The notes below the pieces were generated by a model. That model searched no databases. It was not told the origin of the DNA and was given only the letters and a program-made list of their open reading frames with translations. Shown piece by piece: positions 57,797 through 64,000 of a stretch of DNA of 64,000 nucleotides; position 1 is the stretch's first letter, and the number at the start of each line of letters is the position of its first letter. The stretch is taken from NCBI RefSeq assembly GCF_028640845.1, contig NC_080540.1:99380061-99444060 (forward strand), in the 5' to 3' direction. The stretch comes from Ahaetulla prasina. Lineage: Eukaryota > Chordata > Lepidosauria > Squamata > Colubridae. The position numbers and the translations under genes are program-made.

Positions 57797-58610
57797 ACAA
57801 TAGCACTTAGACTTATATATCACTTCACAGTGGTTTACAGCCCTCTCTAAGCAGTTTACAGAATCTGTTATGGTCCGCCAGCAGCCTGCAGAACTGGCAG
57901 TGAAGTCGGACAGAGAGGAGGCTGCGGAAGAACGTGGGCCAGTCCTGGAGTCAGGGGAAGGCCCGGATGAGGGCTCTGCATTGGAGGCAGAGATGGGCCA
58001 GGGCCATCTGGGAGTGCTGCGCGGACTCCGGAGCACCCAGAGTCGGACAGCAGAGAGGCAGAGGAACAGGAGGAGCCTGTTCCTAGTGTACGCATGCGCA
58101 GAGCAGCTAAAGCAAAAGGGACGACTCGGGAGTAAGGCCAGGAGATGATTGGCCCCTCCCATAAGGCTTAAAAGAGAAACAAAGGCACTTGGGGCCTTTT
58201 GCAGGAAAGCAACATTGCTAACTCTGTTTCCACTTGGCATCTCTTATTTGTTTCTGAACTTCGTGGGGCTTTGCCAAGTAAGGCCTTTGGCAGGGTGTCA
58301 AAGAAGAAAAAGTTTGGTGATTATCCGGAAGGACTTCTTCCAAAGGACTTTTGTTATAACTAATTGGGATTCAGCTGGGAATGAACGTAATTCTCAGCTG
58401 TTACAATAAAATAGGTTTATTTGGGACTAATTGTGTCTTGTAATGACTCGGTAACCCTAGGTCACAACAGAGTCAGCATATTGCCCCAACAGTTTGGGTC
58501 CTCATTTTACCCAACTCAGAAGGATGGAAGACTGAGTCAACCTTGAGCCGGTAAAAATTGAACTGCTGGCAGTCGGCAGAATTAGCCTGCAATACTGCAT
58601 TCTTAAGATG
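57797..58610 (-). mobile_element. Sauria-type SINE split by a solo LTR
   Basis: SINE tail 57797-57865 (AATAGCACTTAGACTTATAT) and body 58470-58610 are joined across the LTR at a GAGTC site. The head is degraded. Confidence 0.8.
57866..58469 (+). mobile_element. Solo LTR (604 bp)
   Basis: Begins TGTTATGGTCCGCC and ends AGGTCACAACA, with 5-base flanks GAATC (57861-57865) and GAGTC (58470-58474). A TATA-like CTTAAAAG lies near 58168 and AATAAA near 58408. Shares GGGAGTA, CCCATAAGG and the 3' end with the LTR at 11000-11441, but has about 160 extra bases in the 5' part. Open frames inside it (57870-58148, 58240-57773) are not genes. Confidence 0.85.
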
Positions 58611-58761
58611 CCTTTAAGGTGTTTGACAATAAGAGTATGCTATAGTTTAACATTTTTTTAAATTCCATTGCTTGTACCATAAGTTGTACTTTCTTTTAGA
58701 GAAACATGACTGTAAGACATTTGTCCCCTTCACCTAAATCCAGAGGGACCCTTTGAAAAGT

Positions 58762-59021
58762 CAAGGTAAAGGTAAAGGTTTCTCTTGCACATATGTGCTA
58801 CTCATTCCTGACTGTAGGGGGCAGTGCTCATCTCCGTTTCAAAGCTGAAGAGCCAGCACTATCCGAAGACGTCTCTGTGATCATGTGGTTTATGTGCTTT
58901 CAAATTGCTAGGTTGGCAGAAGCTAAGACAAAGAACAGGAGCTCATCCCACTAGGGATTTGAACTGCTGAACTGCCGACCTTTTGATAGACAAGCTCAGC
59001 GTCTTAGCCATTGCGTCCCTA
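58762..59021 (-). mobile_element. tRNA-derived SINE
   Basis: Same family as 35731-36086, with a short internal deletion after GATCATGTGG. The head is at the right. Confidence 0.85.
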
Positions 59022-59163
59022 TAAAAATTAGAATTCTTTGGAAACTTGTAATTTTTATTCTGTCCAGCAAAGCAACATTTCTATATGTATTTCTTTTATT
59101 GTTGGCCATGTTATCTAGTTCTAGCAATTCCAAATTGGAACCCTCACAACAACAACCCCAGAT

Positions 59164-59380
59164 GTTATTTATTTTTTATTATTTTATTTATTTATTTGTC
59201 ACAACAGTATAAGCAAGAAATAACTATACAAATTGGATACAATCAAAGGGAACATTAGGACAGGAACGGTAGGCACGCTGGTGCTCTTATGCACGCCCCT
59301 TACAGACCTCTTAGGAATCGGGTGAGGTCAATAGTAGATAGTCTTTGGTTAAAGCTTTGGGGATTTTGGGAAGAGACCAT
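59164..59380 (-). mobile_element. CR1-like LINE 3' end
   Basis: Shares GGACAGGAACGGTAGGCAC and CTTATGCACGCCCCTTA with 53560-53610; A/T-rich tail at the left. Confidence 0.8.
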
Positions 59381-60003
59381 TGATATATTGATATGTTATA
59401 TAGTGGTGTGCTGGATCTGCCAGCTCAATCGCCAGCATCAGGCTGCACTGCTGCCACCAAACTAAGCCATTGTTGCTCAACTCTGCTTTTATCTGGCTAC
59501 AAAATTTCAAAAACAAAATGTAACAATAAGTTCTCATGAGTCAATATAAGCCAGTTCCAGCATACCACTGACTGGGGATGATGATAGTAGTGAACCAACA
59601 TCTGGAGAGCCTCCAATTTGAAACATGTGTCCCAAATTCCCCAGACCAACTGTAATCATTTTGAACTAATATTCCATACACACATATGCTTACTGTAATT
59701 TATGTGTGTTTTCTTGATACTAATATCAATCTCTGTAAGAGTAAAGAGTGATACGAAACAGAGATAAAAAGAAAATGTTAAACTATAGCATACTCTTATT
59801 GTTATTGTACAGCATGCTATACAGCTATTGCAGACCAAATGTTGCATTGAAATGAAAATGATTTCCTATCAAAATCTAAGGAAATATTGAGGTGCCTCTG
59901 CATGCAAATCTGAACCTTTTTGATATGTTGCAGCAAACAAAAAATAATGCCTATTTATGATTTGCCTCATTCAGCACAAAATCCAGCTTTTCTTTGAAAT
60001 ATT
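59381..60003. other. Intergenic, no gene recognised
   Basis: AT-rich sequence with no supported feature. Confidence 0.4.
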
Positions 60004-60178
60004 ATTTATTTGTTTTATTTATTTTATTTATTTATTTTGTCAAGCATATATTAGATAACAAAAGTATAAACATGATTATGAATACATGAAATGGATGCAT
60101 ATAAAAGGGGACATTAGGACAGGGACGGTAGGCCCGTTGGTGTGCTTATGCACGCCCCTTACAGTCCTCTTAGGAATG
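60004..60178 (-). mobile_element. CR1-like LINE 3' end
   Basis: ACAGGGACGGTAGGCCCGTT and TTATGCACGCCCCTTACAG, with the (ATTT)n-like tail at the left. Confidence 0.8.
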
Positions 60179-60368
60179 ATAAAAATAAAAGCTACGGTGC
60201 ATCAAAAATGTGCAAACATCAAAAATAGGGCAGGCGGATGGAAGAAGGAAGACTGTTTTACAGCTAAGCCAGGACTTGTGCGTATTCAAAATATTATCCT
60301 TTTCTACGATTGCAATGGCACCCTAATTCAATGACCACTCGTCACTTTATAGGGGTTTTGGTCTAATG

Positions 60369-60540
60369 CAGGGGTGGGTTCTGATTACCTTTACTACCAG
60401 TTTGCAATGGGAGCACGCACGTGTGTTTCTGCACACGCGCAGATTATTCATGATGACGTCTGGGCGGGTGCGCAGAGCCTCCAGCCATTTTTACTACCGG
60501 TTCACAAGAACCGGAGTGAACCAGGAACAATCCACTACTG
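60369..60540. mobile_element. hAT MITE (172 bp)
   Basis: Ends CAGGGGTGGGTTCTGATTACC and AACAATCCACTACTG, core CTACCGGTTC. Perfect 8-base target duplication GTCTAATG (60361-60368 and 60541-60548). Confidence 0.92.
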
Positions 60541-60899
60541 GTCTAATGCCATATCAAGGAAGAACATCTAGCCAGTACATGTAGTTACATCTTCTACCAA
60601 AATCTGTCTAGCCCCCAACCTGTGAACAATAATTAGTGCCTCAAGAGGCTTTGTGTAATACTCTACTTTTCTTGCAACAGACACAGACTTAACAACTACC
60701 AGCTCAGCCCTGTAGCAAATATCAGAGATCAGATCTTTCATAACCAGAATGAGATCTTGGATCATAACCGGTCTTTCTGGACAATTTGGAGCCTGAGGCT
60801 AAGAGATAAAGGAGATCTCTGATAACACTTTACCACTTAACTGGCAAGTGAAGAAATGGGACATGACAACCTTAGCCTGAACAGTGTAATTGGGGGGGA

Positions 60900-61055
60900 T
60901 TGTTTATTTCTATTTATTTGTTTATCAAGGATATATAAGATAACAGATAAAAGTATAAACATGATTATGAATACATGAAATGGATACAAATAAAAAGGGC
61001 CATTAAGACAGGGACGGTAGGTACATTGGTGCACTTATGCACGCCCCTTATGATC
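60900..61055 (-). mobile_element. CR1-like LINE 3' end
   Basis: ACAGGGACGGTAGGTACATT and TTATGCACGCCCCTTATGA; third short copy of this tail within 2 kb. Confidence 0.8.
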
Positions 61056-61211
61056 TCTTTTGTATCATGACTGCTCAAGAAACCTAAGCCAAGAAAAGTC
61101 TACATATATCCAATTCTCAATAACATCCGTAATGTTTCACACATTTGTTTGATTGATTAGCTGCCCAGTTCAAAGTACATGACTTGGAGTGGCTTTTAAA
61201 CATAAAATCCA

Positions 61212-63617
61212 CTTTTTTTTATTGAAAAAGTTTTACAAAATATTTCCCCCCATACATCCCCCCTCCCCCCTCCCTTAACCCTTCCCCTCCCTCCTCCCTC
61301 CTTCCCTCCTTCCCTCATCCCCTCCCCCCCCCCGACTTCCCAGAGCAAATACAGGGTATCGTATCTGACAATCATGAACTAAAATATGCTAATTAACATA
61401 AACTCCCATCCCTCTTCTTGAACCTCAACTCCCCTTTTCCATAAAAAAAAAGAAAAAGAAAAGTAAAATATTAGTACTAATACAATTACCTTCTATTCAT
61501 TTAAAAGCTATTTAGTATTTTGTTATTTCAATCTCCATTGTATATATCTTTCAAAAATAATCTTTCAAATATGGTGATAATTCAACCTTCTCATCATTAA
61601 ATTTAAATTCCAATCTTTTGTATTAAACAATATCCCATCTTCCAACGTTGTAATATCAAAAATTATTCCTCAATATACCTTATAATCCATCATATTATCT
61701 CCATCATACTTAATATTAAACATCATCTTTCCTTATAGGAATTTAACATTTACCTCATATTCTTCCCCATATTCCCCATACCATAACTTTCTAAACAATT
61801 TACACCCCATTTATCATACAATCCATAACTTCTTACTTTTTCTATCCCATGAAAGGAAAGTCTTTTCATTTGAAAATATTACTTCTTTACTCCTTGCTGT
61901 TTACGTTTAGTAGTTACAATCATACTTTGACCCTTCCCTACGGCTTTCTGTGTTTCTTCTCCCAAATTTACAACCCCAATTTTAGGTTGTATTTGCTTTA
62001 CTTCCTTCTCCCCTTTTTTAAGCATTCCCACCTCTCCTTTCATCTTAACTTCTAACAATGGCAGACTTCCAACCTTCAATACTTTGGTGTAAAAATCCCT
62101 TGCTTTAAAAACTGTATTAAGACAATATCTCCCTCCCTTATAGTTTACTGTTAATCCAGCTGGTACATTCCATCTATACTGTATCTGGAGGTTTCTAAGC
62201 TGATCCACCAAAAAAGCATATTCTTTTCTATTTCTTAACATTTTAGGCGGAATTTCTTTCAGTACCAATACCTCTTGTCCCAATATTTGAATTTTATTTT
62301 TGTAAGAAGCTTGTTAAATCTCATTCCTAATCTTCCTAGATGTAAAATAAATTACTACATCTCTTGGCAAATGTCTCTGCTTTGCAACCCATGAATTAAC
62401 ACGGTAATTTTTTTCAATTTGGATTTCAAAGTCCACTGGTTTCTGTCAGATCAACTGTGCAAAAGCCTCTGCAAAAATCTTTTTCAAGTCCTCGCATTTA
62501 TTTTCTTTCAAACCTCTTACTCTCAATGCAAATTCCGTAACTCAGTATTGCAATAGAACCTGCTCTTCTTCTGCTCTCTCTGCCTTAATCTGGAGAATCT
62601 CTATTTTGTTTTTTGAGTCCAAATTAACTTGATTAATTTCTTCGACTCTATCATCCAATTGCTTTATATTCTCTGCCTTGGTCTGAAACTCCTCTATTTT
62701 GCTTTTTAAATTCGAATTAACTTGATCCATCTCTTCCACTTTTTCACCCAATTGTTTTGTGTATTCAATCAAAGTCTTAAATGCTGCCAGCATTTCTTCT
62801 TGTACCTCTTCATCCCCAGCTGCAACAAAGTCTTTAATTTTCAATATTTTCTCCTCAATTTCCTTAATTTTTTTATCCCGAACAGAAATTTGAGCCTTCA
62901 GAAATTCCTTCAACTCCTCTTGTAGTTTATATAGTTGAACTAACGGCACTCCAACTTCCTTGAAAACAGCAGGCTGTATTTGTACAGAAGCCATCTTACT
63001 TTAATTTTATAATTTGAAACAAAGCCAAAGTCTTTCCATAAACACAGTATTTAAGATAAATTAGGTCAGTTGTATAATCCTTCCAGCTTTCACTTTATAG
63101 TTTCTTCATATAAACGTATAATCCAGCAAGTTTAAGCAAAGTTACAAACGGTAACAATGTTAATAAGCACCTCTTTGTCTTCCACTTTCACACCCTTTAT
63201 ACTCAGACGCCATTTCCTTTCTTCTCGAACAAAATCCACACAGGGAGTTGATGTCTGGTACTTACATCTACATTGCCTCCTGGTATTGCTCTGTCTGGTT
63301 AAGTCAAAAATCCATTTAAACTCATCGATCACAGATGTGGACGTGGGCGTTTTGCTCTGCCAAAGACAGAGGCGTCCTAGATCCGGAGCTCTTCGGGCTA
63401 CTAAGAGAGCTTTTCCCTTCAAGCCTCCAGGATCATTCCTGGAGCTTTGGGGGGAGCTCTACCTCCACCCAATCGCTCACCTTTCCCTCTTCACCCAAGG
63501 GAAAGGTTTTCCAAGCCGCTAGACAGCTGATTTTCATTGTCTTAGCAGCTCTACGCAATCCAGGGCTGGCGGTCTAAAAAGACCATCCTCAATGACCAGC
63601 GGAGCCATAGGAAGTCA
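61212..63617 (-). mobile_element. L1-type element with ORF1 but no ORF2 (HAL1-like)
   Basis: On the minus strand a 5' UTR (63617-62995) precedes an ORF1 frame (62994-61879), then about 670 bases of 3' UTR with a G/A-rich tract (61255-61335) and an A-rich end at 61212. No reverse transcriptase or endonuclease sequence is present. Flanks AAAATCCA (61204-61211) and AAAATCCA (63618-63625) look like an 8-base target duplication. Confidence 0.7.
61879..62994 (-). pseudogene. L1 ORF1p-like coding region with in-frame stops
   Basis: One frame of 372 codons including the terminal stop. Residues 1-150 form a long coiled coil (QLYKLQEELKEFL, then EEKILKIKDFV with heptad leucines). An RRM-like segment follows (ALRVRGLKENKCEDL, then AKQRHLPRDVVIYF), then a C-terminal domain with IQYRWNVPAGLTVNYKGGRY, the pattern I know from L1 ORF1 proteins. 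Internal stops occur near 62543, 62450 and 62312, but no frameshift is seen between the two long open parts. ORF1 proteins bind nucleic acid and act as chaperones in L1 RNPs. This copy cannot make a full-length product. Confidence 0.75.
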
Positions 63618-63625
63618 AAAATCCA

Positions 63626-64000
63626 TCTTTTGACTAACCTCAAAAGATGAGGTAAATTTCAGATTACAATTTTGCAAAATAAACATATTTTCTGGTCTGG
63701 TCTGAATGTAAAACTACATTTCCCATATGACTATATATTACTTTTAACAACATCTACTGCTCCTTTGAAGTTAAAAGAATCCATCTATTTAGCCTGAAGG
63801 GGGTCTGGGGGTAGATTACATTACATTAGATTAAATTAGATACGAATTATATTAATCAGTATTATGGTGCAGGCTTAGTTAGACAGTCTTCATGCTTTAA
63901 CAAGGTCAGTATAAAAATGGATTCCTGGCCATGCCTATGTTTTCAATAGTTTAGAGATTTACGGAAAAGCTGTATTTTTTAAAAAACAACAATAGTACTT
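63626..64000. other. Intergenic, no gene recognised
   Basis: AT-rich sequence with no supported feature up to the window end. Confidence 0.4.

Noticed and set aside
57773..58240. 155-codon minus open frame as a gene
   Set aside because: It crosses a solo LTR and into a SINE; no domain or conserved context.

Overview
The window reads as nuclear DNA of a squamate reptile, most probably a snake. The evidence is intron-containing vertebrate genes plus a repeat set typical of snakes: Sauria-type SINEs, Bov-B/RTE and L2 LINEs, a CR1/L3-type LINE whose 3' end runs into (ATTCT)n, many small hAT elements with ACCGGTAGT-type cores, and a Penelope-like retroelement. Species cannot be named from sequence alone.

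Two host genes are supported. SOWAHA is a single-exon ankyrin-repeat gene on the + strand (CDS 13293-14768). SHROOM1 is on the - strand, with six coding exons between 48594 and 34955 that join in frame into a 1308-residue protein with ASD1 and ASD2 domains and no PDZ domain. They are convergent with about 20 kb between their stop codons, the same order and orientation I recall for human 5q31. No RNA gene, operon or CRISPR array was found.

Layout. 1-924: no recognisable gene. 924-4000: nested repeats (tRNA-derived SINE holding a Bov-B piece; sense L2 interrupted by antisense L2 and a solo LTR). 3997-12059: a decayed Penelope-like element (RT plus GIY-YIG) whose middle is tandemly amplified, apparently by recombination between two hAT MITEs, with further MITEs, a solo LTR and a SINE inside. 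12060-12357: hAT MITE. 12600-17100: SOWAHA promoter region, CDS and probable 3' UTR. 17987-21308: a recent 1.65-kb tandem duplication. 21860-24321: pentanucleotide arrays and the CR1/L3 LINE. 24990-33945: hAT MITEs, a three-level nest (Tigger-like MITE containing a hAT MITE containing an L2) and a Sauria SINE. 34955-48744: SHROOM1 with repeats in its introns. 48745-61200: sparse region with microsatellites, CR1 tails, SINEs and a solo LTR. 61212-63617: an antisense L1 carrying ORF1 but no ORF2, like mammalian HAL1 elements.

The two genes have no direct functional link visible here. The most informative content is the transposon archaeology: many insertions keep clean target-site duplications, so order of events can be read directly. 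I found no novel host system; the most unusual structure is the MITE-mediated amplification of the Penelope-like element.
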